Source: Macrotis lagotis (taxonomy: Eukaryota; Chordata; Mammalia; Peramelemorphia; Peramelidae). From it: a stretch of DNA of 64,000 nucleotides. The stretch covers positions 13,422,486 through 13,486,485 of the forward strand of contig NC_133658.1 of the NCBI RefSeq assembly GCF_037893015.1. The letters run 5' to 3'. This document shows positions 50,850 to 62,540 of this stretch, one piece after another. Positions within the stretch are counted from its first letter, which is position 1; the number at the start of each line of letters is the position of its first letter. The position numbers were made by a program, and so were the translations under genes. Below the pieces are notes generated by a model. That model searched no databases, was not told the DNA's origin, and worked only from the letters and a program-made list of their open reading frames with translations.

Positions 50850-51740
50850 AAGAGAATTCAAAGTCTTTGCTCTGGAAATGACATACCAAAAATTATTAGT
50901 AGGGACTTGATACCCAAGAGAAGTAAGGACACAGTGAGTAAGAACATTGAACTGCCCTTGATGAATTCAAGCCACCTGGCCCAGATGATGTACAACCTTA
51001 GGCCATGAAAGAACTGGCAGATGTAATTGATGAGCCACTGCCAGCAATATTTGAAAGAAAAGAAATATTTGAGAGGCATCAAAAGACTAGAGAAAGGAAA
51101 ATAGTGTCAATATTCTTTTATAAAATGATGTCAGTCATAACTACAGTGTGTTGGGGACCACAGAAAGGCAAATATTGTCCTCCATTAAAGAAAAACATTA
51201 CAAAGAAGGATAATAGAATTTATAAACAATATATTTTGACCTTGACTTCTTTTTCTTAGAAAATTCTATAAATGCCTCGTCATTAAATAATCAAAATGGA
51301 CATCAATAAAGGGAAGCAGAAACATCAACAAAAAATGAAAACATGACCATTTAGAAAATACGTTAGTAGATATGGAGAGTTTACCTAGATTTTGATCATT
51401 TATTTAAGTAAAGTGACTGACTATTCACATAGATATTATGGAGAGATGAGGATGAGAAGGTTAAATGTCAATGTGGCATGATATTGCTAGCAAAACACCA
51501 CAGAGATTAATTTCTTCATTCTTTATTTTTTGAGCATTTTTTCATTGACCTTCATGAAGTCATTCATGATATGCTTATCAAATTTATAGGTGTCACAAAT
51601 ATAAGATGAATTATTAACCATCCTGACAATAGTATAAGGATCCAAAATTACTTCAATGAATTATAGTAGTGATTAAAAGCTAAAAAATATGAAATTTCAT
51701 ACAATAAATGAAAAAATTGTTACTAGGGTACAAAAATTTG
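50850..51740 (+). mobile_element. CR1/L3-type LINE, reverse-transcriptase region
   Basis: A degraded frame reads PPGPDDVQP, then AMKELADVIDEPLPAIF, the start of the CR1-clade reverse transcriptase ('PGPDEIHPRVLKELADVIAEPL'). Later blocks match in order: GGCAAATATTGTCC, GTAGATATGGAGAGTTTACC (V-D-x-x-Y-L-D-F region) and ATGCTTATCAAATTTATAGG (LIKFADDT region, catalytic motif destroyed). Numerous frameshifts; inactive. A composite SINE is inserted directly after it. Confidence 0.72.
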
Positions 51741-51774
51741 GCTCTATAAGTATCAGTAAACAATTCGGACATTT

Positions 51775-52020
51775 GACACTTAGTAGCTTTGTGACCATGG
51801 GCAAGTCACTAAATCCTGGTTAGTTCACTTACAGGACCATGTCCAGATGTCCTGTTCCATATCTGTCTATTGGATCCATGTGATTCTGGAGGAAAAAGTG
51901 AGACTGGTGACTTAGCACAGTACCCCATCCCTGAAATCCAATTCACTTGTTTGTCATAGCATCACCTCCCTGATGTCATGGTCTTCTTTGAGAATGAAGA
52001 ACAAACACCATCAAAGAAAT
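51775..52020 (+). mobile_element. Composite SINE with LINE-type tail, 5' truncated
   Basis: TGTGACCATGGGCAAGTCAC, GGACCATGTCCAGATGTCCT, GTGAGACTGGTGACTTAGCA, CCTGATGTCATGGTCTTCTT and GAGAATGAAGAACAAACACC. The tRNA-like head is missing. It lies between two halves of a CR1/L3 element. Confidence 0.87.
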
Positions 52021-52279
52021 AATGATACCATTCTACTCTCATTAGACTTCATGTTGAATGGATTTTAATTTTGACCACGATAGTTATAAAGCCTATTAAT
52101 GAGCTGGAGTGTTTCTGGAGCAGGGGCAGGAATCTTGCTTTTATGCTAAGGACTATTTATGTATTTGCTTGTTATCTTTAGTCAATCATTTAATACATCC
52201 CTAAAAATGTTCCTATATTTATTGAATTTTGAGCCCCATCTCAGGTATTCTTGGTAATGCCAGGCCAAGAGGATAGTAC

Positions 52280-52690
52280 CCAGGAAATTATTGAATGTTA
52301 GTTCCACATAATGTGAAGTTTGGCTCTAAGCCCTTTGCATGCTGAAATGGAAGAAGAGATTATGAAGAGGAGACATTGTGAATATATTCAAATACTTAAA
52401 CACAATCATAAGGAAAAAGTATTAGACTATTGTCTTTGATTTCCAAGAAAAGAACAAGGAATAATAGGGAGAAGATGCAAAAGAGATCAACAAAGGTTGG
52501 GTATCAGTAAAGTATTAAAAAGCCTCCCAACAATGAGAGTCCCAGAATGAAATGACATGTTTTGAGATCTGATAAATTTTACCTTTTAGGTCTTTATGTG
52601 GAGCATGCTACAATGATGGTTTTTAAAAAATATATATTGGATTAGAAGACCCTTACAGTTCTCAAATTCTCTGAATCTATGGTTCTCTGA
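52280..52690 (+). mobile_element. CR1/L3-type LINE 3' end
   Basis: GACATTGTGAATATATTCAA, AAAAGTATTAGACTATTGTC, TAGGTCTTTATGTGGAGCAT, then TTGGATTAGAAGACCCTTAC and TCTGAATCTATGG parallel the CR1/L3 3' UTR order ending in 'ggactagatgacctctgaggtccc'. Probably the continuation of the element at 50850-51740. Confidence 0.62.
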
Positions 52691-53869
52691 TATTGTTAGA
52701 GAGAACAGACTTGGAATTTTCTAGATAAAGTGTTAATTAATGAATGATTTTCCTTTAGCAAAAAAAAAGAAAATAAGATGAGTGAGTTTTTATTATGGAA
52801 ACAAGAACTACTCTCTGCACAGCAATATTTATCCTGATTTGGTCTATATAAAGATATATTTTCACATAAGGAAGCTAAAGCAGAGTTTGAGATGATAGAG
52901 TTTGAGACAGAGTTACGTCTGGCTATTATTTCCCTCACATCTAAAATTACATTTTTCTCCCTTTTTCATGAAGAGGTTTTATTCTTCTGAGTGTCCAATG
53001 GAGAATGCAGTACAGCAAAAGCCTTTCAATTAGCTCATTCTAGTGGAAAGAAAAATGTAGCAATTATAGGATTATCAGTTTTCCATCAAGCATAGTGAAC
53101 AGGATGGTGCTGGGAGAATTGGCCTTTATAATGATTGGAATTCTACCTGGGCTAAGCATCATAAGATGCACAACCTCCCTATAGGATACAACTGACTCTG
53201 GTCACATTCATTTCCACATCACCCAAAAGACACTGTAAATAAAGGCCACAATGTGACACCTTTCAATGGTATGAATTGACTCACCTGTCAATTCCTGCAT
53301 GGAAACCACTGGTTTCTTTTAAGAAGGCTTAAGGGAGGACCATTTCTTTTGTCCTTCCAGCTCAATGTGTTTCACTGATTCTGTGTCTGAGAGTATCTTA
53401 TGAATTCTTAGGGCTTATCATTTTCCTGGGGAGATGATCAAAGAATTTTTGAATTTTTAAGTAAGGAGAAATCTAAGTCACTTACCAGGCCAAGTCATTG
53501 CCAGTCCCCTCCCCCACAAAAAAAGAATCCTCTTTACCTAACAATTGGTTATTCAACTTTTTTTTTTTAAGTTTCCCAGGAAGAACCAACTAACCCTTGA
53601 GGCAACCCATGTGACTTCTCTGAATCTCTAATTGCTAGAAAGATTTTTCCTGGCATTAGACCTAAATGCGCCTCTGTGCAGCTTTCAGCCACTGGTCCTA
53701 GAGCTTGTCTCTGAAGGAAAGGGGAAGAAGACAAACATATCCTACCCCACTGTGACTATGAGGCTCCATTTCTCCAAGTTTGACATTCTCATGACCTCTA
53801 CTTAGCCCTGTTTTTAGTTGCCTGCTCCATGTCTTCTTTGAATGTATGTTCATCGATGGCTGGCCCTGA
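52691..53869. other. Intron-like, unassigned
   Basis: No gene. No confident repeat. A T9 run near 53560 and a C/A-rich patch near 53500. Confidence 0.35.
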
Positions 53870-53922
53870 ATTGTTTTTACTGCTATTTGTACTCCAGCTA
53901 TTAATACATTGTCTGACACACG

Positions 53923-53966
<44 letters not shown>

Positions 53967-54022
53967 ACAAAGACGCACACACATAGCCACACACACAGAG
54001 TAGGTGCTTTAAAACAAACAAA
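53870..54022 (+). mobile_element. L2 3' end split by a (CA)n tract
   Basis: TTTGTACTCCAGCTATTAAT and ACATTGTCTGACACAC precede the tract, AGTAGGTGCTTTAAAAC follows it. Joined, this is the L2 terminus 'cagtgcctggcacatagtaggtgct'. Confidence 0.5.
53922..53999. repeat. (CA)n microsatellite, interrupted
   Basis: About 20 CA units at 53928-53965 plus shorter CA runs to 53999 separated by CAAAGACG and TAGC. Confidence 0.95.
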
Positions 54023-54059
54023 CAAAAGAGAACAACTTCTCCCACTGCAACCAGGGCCA

Positions 54060-54232
54060 CCTATAACTGACTACCAGACCCAGGTGGTATTGGAGGAGAA
54101 AGTGACACTGGTGACTTTGCACAGCTTCCCTCACTCATATGCTATTTATCTGCATGTTTTTTATATGCATCTGCACCACCCTGATGTCACAGTCTTGTTT
54201 GAGAGTGAAGGATAAACGTATCAATCATCATT
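54060..54232 (+). mobile_element. Composite SINE with LINE-type tail, 5' truncated
   Basis: CCAGGTGGTATTGGAGGAGA, AAGTGACACTGGTGACTTTG, then CCTGATGTCACAGTCTTG and GAGAGTGAAGGATAAACG. Only the second module and tail remain. Confidence 0.75.
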
Positions 54233-54479
54233 AAATACTTAATGAATTCTTGCTGTCCTGCTATATCTCATAAAATTATTTGAAATTAGTATGAACTATC
54301 AACCATTCCTATTTAGTAGTATTTTTTAAATCTGTATGTTCATTGATATAGAGAATCCTCAGTGAGGAAGCTTCCTTTGCTGCTGCTGATTCATACACAT
54401 TCTCTGTCTTACAGTACTAGATTATTTCCTGGGCACCAAGATATAGATGTGAAAAAAATCACAGTCATAATATCCTAGA

Positions 54480-54600
54480 TTAGAATGGAAAGTTATCCAA
54501 GAACACAAGATTTTACAACCCCTGATTTTACAATTGAGGAAATCAAGGTCAATGGAAGTTAAGGGACCTCATCTTCTAAACAAACAAGAATCACTCCATG
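54480..54600 (-). mobile_element. MIR-type SINE relic
   Basis: GATTTTACAATTGAGGAAAT and GAAGTTAAGGGACCTCATCT are antisense core sequence. Confidence 0.45.
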
Positions 54601-54721
54601 AAGTGACACTGACCACTCCACACAATTGGGATCACGTGGAAAAACCATGCATATGCAGACACACACTCAAAATAAAAAACTCTATTTGGAGTATGAGTTC
54701 TCAGGGTACAGATTTAAAACA

Positions 54722-54955
54722 GGGCCAGTAGATAGAATACTGCAGCAGATTGAATCCTGAACCAAAAATCTGAGACTAGATCTAAGACAATAACTTACTG
54801 TGACTTTGGGCACTTTACTCTCTTTGCCCAAGTTTCCTCATCTGCTACACGAGTTGGTAAAGGAAATGTCAAATGACTCCAGCATTTCTTTCAAGAAAAC
54901 CCCAAATGAGGTCATCAGATTCAGTTATGACTGAAATGTCATAACAACATATTTG
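54722..54955 (+). mobile_element. WALLSI-type composite SINE, sense orientation
   Basis: Head CCAGTAGATAGAATACTGCA; core TGTGACTTTGGGCACTTTAC; CAAGTTTCCTCATCTGCTAC; then the second module GGTAAAGGAAATGTCAAATG, ACTCCAGCATTTCTTTCAAG, AAAACCCCAAATGAGGTCAT and terminus GACTGAAATGTCATAACAAC. This copy fixes the orientation of its antisense relatives at 33800, 36250, 38155 and 46745. Confidence 0.87.
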
Positions 54956-56499
54956 AAATTTTTTTTACCATTTTGTAAGAATTGCTTGTGATCAGCAATT
55001 ACTTCTTCCATCCAAGGCTATTTCTAGAAATTTTTATTTGTTTAATTCTCCAGGATATTTTGAGGTCTTAGTTATAGGATGAAGATTAGTCATCCATTAA
55101 TGTATGAATGACGGAAAGCTTCTGATTCCTAATTCTAGCCACCAGGCCATATCCTGCTAGGGAGAGGGAAGGTCTTTATTATCAACACTCTAAAATCTAT
55201 AGAATTTTGACCCTTTCCTTGCTTAATGTTCAAACAATCATTAATCTGGACTCTTTAAAGTTAAGTGTTCCATACTTTCATGTATTATGTACTGGTATTT
55301 TATTATCATAATCAGTTACTTCACTCCTATATACAAATTCACAGGACCCAGCTATTTGTTTAATAGATCCTTGTTTCCATATTGTTGCTTGAATTCACAT
55401 GGATGTTAACTATCGCTGCAATCACTATCAAAAAATATTAAACCCTTAGGTTCAAATAATTATGATTCCTTGCTGCTGTCACCAGTATAGAACCTACATA
55501 TCTTAAGGGAAATTGCTTATTGATTTTACCAAATGGGAACACAGCTTCTTTAAAAAACACAAGTGCTCCCTTAATCCTATTTGATACCATCAGAAATAAC
55601 ACACTCTTGTTCATTCCAAATGAATGGTGCCAAGTTAAAATTGAAGACTTTGAAGGAGTTGCCAGTAATCTGGACCATCAGAAAACATCCTTTGCAAATG
55701 ACCTTTGAATTTGGTGTACTTGGCTAAGAAGTGTGATGCAAATTTCTAGTGATCTCCTAATCAGAAACATTATGAGCTTCCTCTGAGTTTTGTTATCTAG
55801 GAGAGTACAGCATGAATATGGAATTTTATTAATATTACAAAAATATACCTGTTTTTGAATAATAATTCTCTCTACTAATGATTGTGGGTAATTTACCTCT
55901 TTCCAAGTCTTATTTTCTATTCTGTAAAAAAAATAACTGATGACTTCTGTAATATCTATATAATCAGTGCTGACTTTTATATAGTGACATTTTTGGACAG
56001 ATGTTCTGTTATGCACTTTGCAATTGTGTAATTTGCTTATCACAACATCCATGACATTATTGTTAACTGCACTTTACAGTTTCAGGAAGAATAGAACAGC
56101 TGACTTTAGTCTTGAAGGAAATTAAGGTATTCCAAGTGTTAGTGTTGAAAATTCATTTGGAGCAGTTTTCTAGCTATATTTAAGGTTAAATTGATATCCT
56201 TTTATGAAAAGTTTATTCCAACCAATAATTAGATCCAGTATTATTTCAGGAGTAAGCATATTCTTCAGATTTCCCTTAATTAGAGGTATTTTGTCAGAAA
56301 TTAAAATGAGATTTAGATACACAATTATGTACCTTTTCATCTGTATGTTGGAAAAAATATTATTATTCACATACAAGGTGGAGCCGGCTAACTCTGAGAT
56401 AGGGGAGCAATTTTTATGAATTAGTGAACCACATATGTAGAAATTTTGAAGGAACAGAGCAGAAGTAGATCTAAAATATTGCTACATTTTAGAGCTAAT
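54956..56499. other. Intron-like, unassigned
   Basis: A weak MIR-like core at 55840-55990 (CTTTCCAAGTCTTATTTTCT). A 124-codon minus-strand frame at 55678-56052 shows no similarity I recognise. Confidence 0.35.
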
Positions 56500-57005
56500 T
56501 TTCCAACTCATTTTCCTCAGCCTTATGCAATGTTCAGAACAAAAATGCTCTGTTCAGTTCTGGATGCTGCATTTTTGGAAGGACAATGACTTAGTGGACT
56601 AAGTCAAGATGAAGGTGATCAGGATAATGATGAAACTGGAAACTCTTTTATGCTTGGATCAGTTAGAGGAACAGGAGAGCGACAGTCAGGGTCAGAAAGA
56701 AGTTGGGTGACGAATTGTAGCTGAATTTTGAATTCATATAGATGATGGATTGAAATTGGTCACTCGGACTCAGTGTGTCATAGGAGACTGGGAAGAAAAG
56801 GTGATCCATTAGAGAAAAGTAGATTTTGTTTTACCATAAGATTTAATAATCTAAAGTTTCTATCTTTTCAAAATCACAATGAAGTATCTCAAGGGGGAAT
56901 AGGATCCTTCTCTCTCAAGACCTTCTCTGGCTATTTTAGAGGACACTCCTTTCAAGCTAGTGATTGGACTAGCTGATCGTACAGGTACCTTAACTCTGAA
57001 ATCAT
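56500..57005 (+). mobile_element. CR1/L3-type LINE 3' end
   Basis: TGTTCAGTTCTGGATGCTGC, TTTTGGAAGGACAATGACTT, AGATGAAGGTGATCAGGATA and TTAGAGGAACAGGAGA follow the CR1/L3 order 'ttcagttctgggcaccacatttcaggaagg ... aaccagaatggtgaagg'. The 3' end near GCTAGTGATTGGACTAGCTG fits the final 'ggactagatgacc' block. Confidence 0.65.
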
Positions 57006-57704
57006 ATTTTTTCAAAGGCCTTATTTAACTAAAGGACCAGAGTTACATAGATTTTTAAATTATCTGCGTACAGTTACAGTTATGATGTATTAAAGTCAAA
57101 ATTTGAAACTAGGACCTCTCTCTCCAAACCTAGCTCTATTTGCATAGTAATGTTTTATTTCTTTATACTTTAATCTTTTTAATGAATCCCTGGGATAGAA
57201 GCCCATTATTGTTTACTAGAATTTAGAAATATCTTGACTTATCTTTGAATAATTTAGACTTATTTTGACAACTATTTAATTGATATTGCTAATAAACGCA
57301 GATGCCTTATAAACTATTGAGTTTTATTGTCACAATTATTCCTTCTGAAAAAGAGTCATGACATTGCAATATTTTCCCAACTGTCATCACAAAAGGGTGT
57401 GAATTATATTACTCAGAACATATCCCAATCCCTAAAAAGCAGAGCATTTTTCCTTTGTGATTTCATTTTGTGATATACCTGAATCTGTGATTGCCAAGGC
57501 AATTCGCTAAGACTCACTTAATGAAAGTTACTGAAAATATGGCGACCAAACTTTTAAAAAGGAAGCTTAGAAATCAGGAAATCATCCGTAACAAGATGTT
57601 TTTGGCCAACAGTATTATAGTTTTCATCAATGTTAGCAACAAAAATATTAAAATGGGTGTTGGGTATGAAGTTAGGAAACTTTAGATAGTGCCTCATATA
57701 TGAG
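57006..57704. other. Intron-like, unassigned
   Basis: No gene or named repeat. Confidence 0.3.
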
Positions 57705-57985
57705 CTAATTCTGCTTTTGAGGGCAAGTAACTTAGCTTCTCTTTGAATCACTTTTCTCATTTATTAAACAAAGAAATTCCACTCGATTACCTCTAAGACC
57801 ATTTATGGTCTCAAATATATGATCTATTGATCATATTTTATTTTAATGATGCTAGGAATTTTTACATGATTTCCTTTGTTTGAACTTTTACAACTCCATA
57901 AAGAAAGTATTTCCAGCAATCTTACTCCAAATTTATAAATGAGGTAACTGAGGACCAGAAATTGTGAGTAATTTTTTTTTACTGA
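57705..57985. mobile_element. Two MIR-type relics, opposite strands
   Basis: A sense copy at 57705-57835 (TCACTTTTCTCATTTATTAA, TCGATTACCTCTAAGACCAT, CAAATATATGATC) is followed by an antisense piece at 57890-57985 (TTTATAAATGAGGTAACTGA, GGACCAGAAATTGTGAGTAA). Confidence 0.52.
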
Positions 57986-59569
57986 TCACAAATTTATGAG
58001 CACTATAATGCTAAAGGGTCTTGGATAATAACTGGGAAGAAAACTACATTCGCAAACTGACAAATTTCCCTGAACTTACCTGAGTGAGCGTTCAGACAAG
58101 AGCTAATGAAATGGATAAGAAACTATGAAACTGAACCTTTTCTCACAAGGCAGGATTACGATAACACTGTGTATACTAGGAGAACATTGGCAATTGATCA
58201 GCTCATATATACCATTATATGGTATTTCATTTAGGTAGAATTTGTAATTACCAAAAAAGACAGAATTTATTGAAAATTTGACTTTACTCAGAAGAATCTG
58301 GAGCCTTACTTTATAACCTTGCCTCTCCCCAAACGTTTTGCATTAAATTTACCCATACAAATAAACATTAAATCAGCATTGACTGCTGCAATAGCCAGTT
58401 TATAACGACCTTCAAGAAAAAAACCCCACACTTTTCTTATCTCTTAATTCTTGGAGGACATACTGACTTGGAAATAATGTAATGGCCACATTACACAGTT
58501 TAGATGGAAGAGATTCACTACTATTGATCATAACAGGGATGAAACTTGGGGTGTAAAGCAATGGTTATCCCTGTCCTTGGTGCTGAATATTATATTAAAG
58601 TTCAAGTATAAGCTAATATTCTGAACTAAGAAAATGGCAGTTGGGATGGAAAAAGGAAAAAAAATAGATGTTAAATACAATACAGATATAAATGGTATAA
58701 TATTTCATTATAACTTTAATCTGGAAGATGGGAATGAGGAATCAAAAATGAAAGAAATTTGATCCTGGATGACTGAGAAGATAATTTTTTGATAGTAAAA
58801 TTAAGAATATTGTGGGAGTCCAAACCAAGAGCAGAATTCATGAAGGATATAATGAGTCCAGTTAGAATTCTATAGGACAGAGTAGAGTATTCATATTAAG
58901 TTGTTCATTATGCAGATTAATGTGAGCTTGGTGGTTAGAGGAAGACCATAGGATAAATATATAGTTTATATATTATATGATTGGATTACAGCATCGAGGA
59001 AAAGAGTAGAAATGGAGTCCTGAGCCTGGGGTTGCTACACTTTTGTATGCTTTGCATCTCAATATATTTAGTTTTATTTGCAATTCTGTGTATTTCACTT
59101 TGTACATTAAAATATATAATGAGAAATTATTCATAGGTTTTACTAGACTATCAAAAGGATCCATCACATTCACACTTATGGTATCCACTGAAACCCAGGA
59201 TTATACCCACTGAAACCCAACTCTGGTTTGGAGTGAAGAGCAGAAAGGAAAATCCCTTTAGGAATTAATAAAGGAGGATGATTAATCAAAAGAAAAAGAT
59301 TCAGTTTTAGGAATAAGTGAATATATATATATATATATATGTATATGTATATGCAAAAATACAAACCTCCTTATATGTATGTGTATATATATATACACAC
59401 ATGTGAATATAAGCCTCTATATCTATATCTATCTATATAATACAGAAGAATTTCATAATATTGCATTTTGTGGCACTAAAAATGATATCATTGAAATTGA
59501 TACTATTTCCTTAAACATTCTTTCTCATGTCTCTAGAGTCTAACTACTACCATCAAATATTTTATATTT
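57986..59569. other. Intron-like, with a TA tract
   Basis: (TA)n at 59322-59342 and TATATC repeats near 59380-59440. Remainder unique-looking; no gene. Confidence 0.4.
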
Positions 59570-59725
59570 AAATTTTGTTTTATTTTTCCAATTACATGCA
59601 AAAGTAGTTTTTCAATATTCATCAATTTGCAAATTTATGTGTTTCATATTTTTCTTCTACCCTGCTCTGCATGGTGCCAAACAGTCTGGTAAAAGTTGTA
59701 CATACTCATAATTTACCTATACCCA
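59570..59725 (-). mobile_element. L1 3' UTR fragment
   Basis: TTTTTCCAATTACATGCAAA, AGTAGTTTTTCAATATTCAT and CCAAACAGTCTGGTAAAAGT match the antisense L1 3' end, also present at the window edge (63828-64000). Confidence 0.55.
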
Positions 59726-59734
59726 TTATCCCCA

Positions 59735-59930
59735 AGTTTCCCCAAAAGCTTCTTGAAGGCTCTGTTCTTCTGTCTCCATACTATATTGGTTATGTCATCA
59801 GCTCCTTTGGATTCAATTATCAGATCTTGGCAGATGATTTACAGATATTGTTATACAGGGTGTCTCTCCCTTGAGCTCCAGTCATACATCACAAATCATC
59901 TCTTGAATATGTCTGTTTAAAAATGATAGA
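59735..59930 (+). mobile_element. L2 fragment, first of three pieces
   Basis: CTTCTGTCTCCATACTATAT, TGTCATCAGCTCCTTTGGAT, TCAATTATCAGATCTTGGCA and CTTGAGCTCCAGTCATACAT follow the L2 order 'gacctcatcagctcccatggattcaattatcatctctatgc'. Confidence 0.66.
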
Positions 59931-60074
59931 GTAACGAATAATCCTTTTATTTTATATAAATTTTATAAATATTATAAGGCATTTTAAGTTAATTAATTAA
60001 TTAATTAGTTTTCATCATTTTTACATATTTCTTTCTTTACTTCTTTTCTTCCTTTTGTATGAGATATTATTATT

Positions 60075-60229
60075 ATTTAGGGTTTTTTGGCAAGGCAAAT
60101 GGGATTAAGTGGCATACCCAAGGCCACACAGCTAGGTAATTATTAAATGTCTGAAGCCAAATTTGAACTCAGGTACTCCTGACTCCAGGGCTGGGGCTCT
60201 CTATTCACTGTGCCACCTAGCTGCCCACG
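60075..60229 (-). mobile_element. WSINE1/MAR1-type SINE
   Basis: GGCAAATGGGATTAAGTGGC, CAAGGCCACACAGCTAGGTA, ATTTGAACTCAGGTACTCCT, GACTCCAGGGCTGGGG and TGTGCCACCTAGCTGCCC form a nearly full-length antisense copy. Preceded by ATTAATTAATTAATTAG repeats. Confidence 0.92.
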
Positions 60230-60239
60230 TACAAGATAT

Positions 60240-60468
60240 CATTAACCTGAAGACATTTAAAATTTTTTCTTTAATACTTTCCTTGTAACTGTTTTCACAT
60301 TGTTGCCTTCTTCTGGATTTTTGTCTTCTTCTTTCTTACCACCAGTATTCAGAGTTTTTTGAGTAACTTTTTCAGTCTATTTCCTCACTTTGAACTTTGT
60401 TGAAATTGGGTTCTGTTCACCTGGCTAGGGAAAGCAACTGTGCCAAACTCGAGACATTTTTGGTGTTT

Positions 60469-60501
<33 letters not shown>

Positions 60502-61055
60502 CTCCTATTTTCAGTTATTTCTGGAGATATGGAATTTCTGGTGCTTCCAAGGTCTTGAGTTTCTGGAAGTTATGTGATTACTGTTCTCCTCCTATGTGTT
60601 CTAACCTTTTGACTTGAAAGATCCTTGTCCCCCTATAATCACAAGAGCTATTGTTGTTACTTGGTCCTGGAACTGGGACTAGGTTTTCTACTGAATTGAA
60701 GCCACAGGTACTAGCACACTTGTTATCCTTGGAACTCTGATCAGATTCTACTCTTCCCTTTATAATAGATTACAAGCATTCCTCTCAATCCTTGAACTGT
60801 GACCCAGAACTTCCTATGAGTAACAGAATTGCCAATTAGTTCCTTATGCCCCATAACTCCCACAAAATCAATCTTTTTCTGACAAGGATCTTACCCCCTT
60901 ACTCTGTCTGGTCTAAGATCTAAGTCGCTGCTGCTGACCCAGTAAATGCCACCATAAATTGAGGTATTAATTTTAAGTTGTTTGGAGGGGATTATTGGGG
61001 GAATTTACTTTGATTCTCTCCTTTAGTCTACCATCTTGGTTCACCACCTGCTTCT
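60240..61055 (-). mobile_element. L1 5' UTR fragment
   Basis: Minus-strand sequence begins near 61045 with GGTGAACCAAGATGGTAGAC and TAAAGGAGAGAATCAAAG, the usual L1 5' start ('ccaagatgg'), and continues through about 800 bp of non-coding sequence without ORF1. A (GT)n tract at 60471-60500 lies inside. Confidence 0.5.
60471..60500. repeat. (GT)n microsatellite
   Basis: About 14 GT units. Confidence 0.93.
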
Positions 61056-61069
61056 GGAAATTTTAAAAG

Positions 61070-61330
61070 TGATTCCAGTTAGAATTTCAAATTTCAAATA
61101 TCCAAGAAAGTAATCATACCTCTAAACTCACATATTATTATTATAAAGGACAATATCTTCCCATTAGCACTGACTCTCATGTTCAATGTCATCCTGACTT
61201 CTTCAGTATATGCATCCTAAATATTCAAACCATTATCAATTTTGCATTACCTGATTTCACATTTCTCCTCTCCAATCACACAAGAAATACACTGTGGCAG
61301 TCTTGATCATCTTTCTCTGGTTCTGTGGTA
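61070..61330 (+). mobile_element. L2 fragment, second of three pieces
   Basis: CATATTATTATTATAAAGGA, CAATATCTTCCCATTAGCAC, TGTCATCCTGACTTCTTCAG and CTCTCCAATCACACAAG resume the L2 sequence about where the piece ending at 59930 stops. Confidence 0.52.
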
Positions 61331-61334
61331 ATTG

Positions 61335-61470
61335 AATGAATGAATGAATCATTTATGAATTGCTTCCTATATTCCACAAAGTATGCCAAATGCAAGCAAT
61401 ACATATAATAAGAAAGATAGTCTCTACTTTCAAGAGCTTATAGTCTATGGAGGGACATAAGACATATGGA
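61335..61470 (-). mobile_element. L2 3' end fragment, antisense
   Basis: AATGAATGAATGAATCATTT (reverse of the L2 end), TTCAAGAGCTTATAGTCTAT and GGAGGGACATAAGACATATG. Opposite in strand to its L2 neighbours. Confidence 0.66.
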
Positions 61471-61949
61471 AGACTTTAGAATGTAGCAGATGGAAAAGTC
61501 CCATGGTAGAGTGGCTAAGCAGATGATTTTGCTTCTTCAATGTAATTTTCATTGATTAATTCATATTTGCTTCTACTATTGAACAATATGAGAGTGACAA
61601 GGAATTTTATGGCAAGAATGAGCTTTACGGAGTTTTCTATAGCTGTTGCAATAGCACCAATGTGTCCAGTGCCCTGTTGCATGTCTATAGGATTTTCTTC
61701 CTAGGGTAATGGTTGAGGACATCACTGGAACCAATGATATTCTCAAGACTCTTTGCTTCAGGGTCTAGAATTGTCTTCATCAACGTCAATGAGGAGATGA
61801 TAGTCAATATAATGGTGTTGGATGTATTTGGCAATGATTCCTTCTTATTTTCTGAAATGTGCTTTGATGATTCAGCTAGCCTTTCAAAAAAGACTGAATT
61901 GACTTCCTATTGTTTTCAGTGATCCTTATCTCTTTCAAATATCTATTCT
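61471..61949. other. Intron-like, unassigned
   Basis: Unique-looking; no gene. Confidence 0.3.
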
Positions 61950-62540
61950 CCAAAATAAAAAAAAATCCTGCAGTTGCCAGAGTGAATTTGTAAAAACCCA
62001 GATTTTATCATGTCACCTTTTACTTCCCACACATAGTCAAAAAAAAAAGGAAGAAAAAGAAAAATCCAGTGGCTCCCAATTTTCTATAGTATCAGATATA
62101 ATGGGATTTGTATGAATGTTGAAAAATTTGACAAACCATCCTCATCCTTCATGTCTGGTTTTATGTTATACTTTCTGTCCAGTACGCTGTGATGCATCCA
62201 GGCAGATTGAATTATTTTATTTCTAATATATATCATACAACCATTTCTATTGCCTGCTTTAAACTCCCCAAATTTTGTTGCAATATATCTTCTCCCTTCT
62301 TATTTTCCCTCATTTGTTCAAGACATCTCAAATTCCTTTTCTCTCAGAAAACATTTCCCTTTCTTCCCAGTTGTTACTACCTTCTACCCTAAGATTATCT
62401 TCCATCACCTTTGCCTATCTTTTTTATGTAACTAGTCATTTCAATTTTGCTTTTCCTATGTGAGCTCCTTGCTGGAAGGAACTAATTTTTTCCTTTCTTT
62501 GCTTGTCCAGTAGTTAGCAAAGTACATAGGTCAGCTTAAG
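61950..62540 (+). mobile_element. L2 fragment, third of three pieces (3' end)
   Basis: CAGTTGCCAGAGTGAATTTG, TTATCATGTCACCTTTTACT, CCAGTGGCTCCCAATTTTCT, GAGCTCCTTGCTGGAAGGAA and AGTAGTTAGCAAAGTACATA follow the L2 3' order up to the terminal 'gcacatagtagg'. Confidence 0.7.

Noticed and set aside
53698-54215. 120- to 128-codon frames over a CA tract
   Set aside because: Driven by the (CA)n microsatellite inside an L2 end.
55678-56052. 124-codon minus-strand open frame
   Set aside because: No domain or family recognised and no gene context; composition like the surrounding intron.
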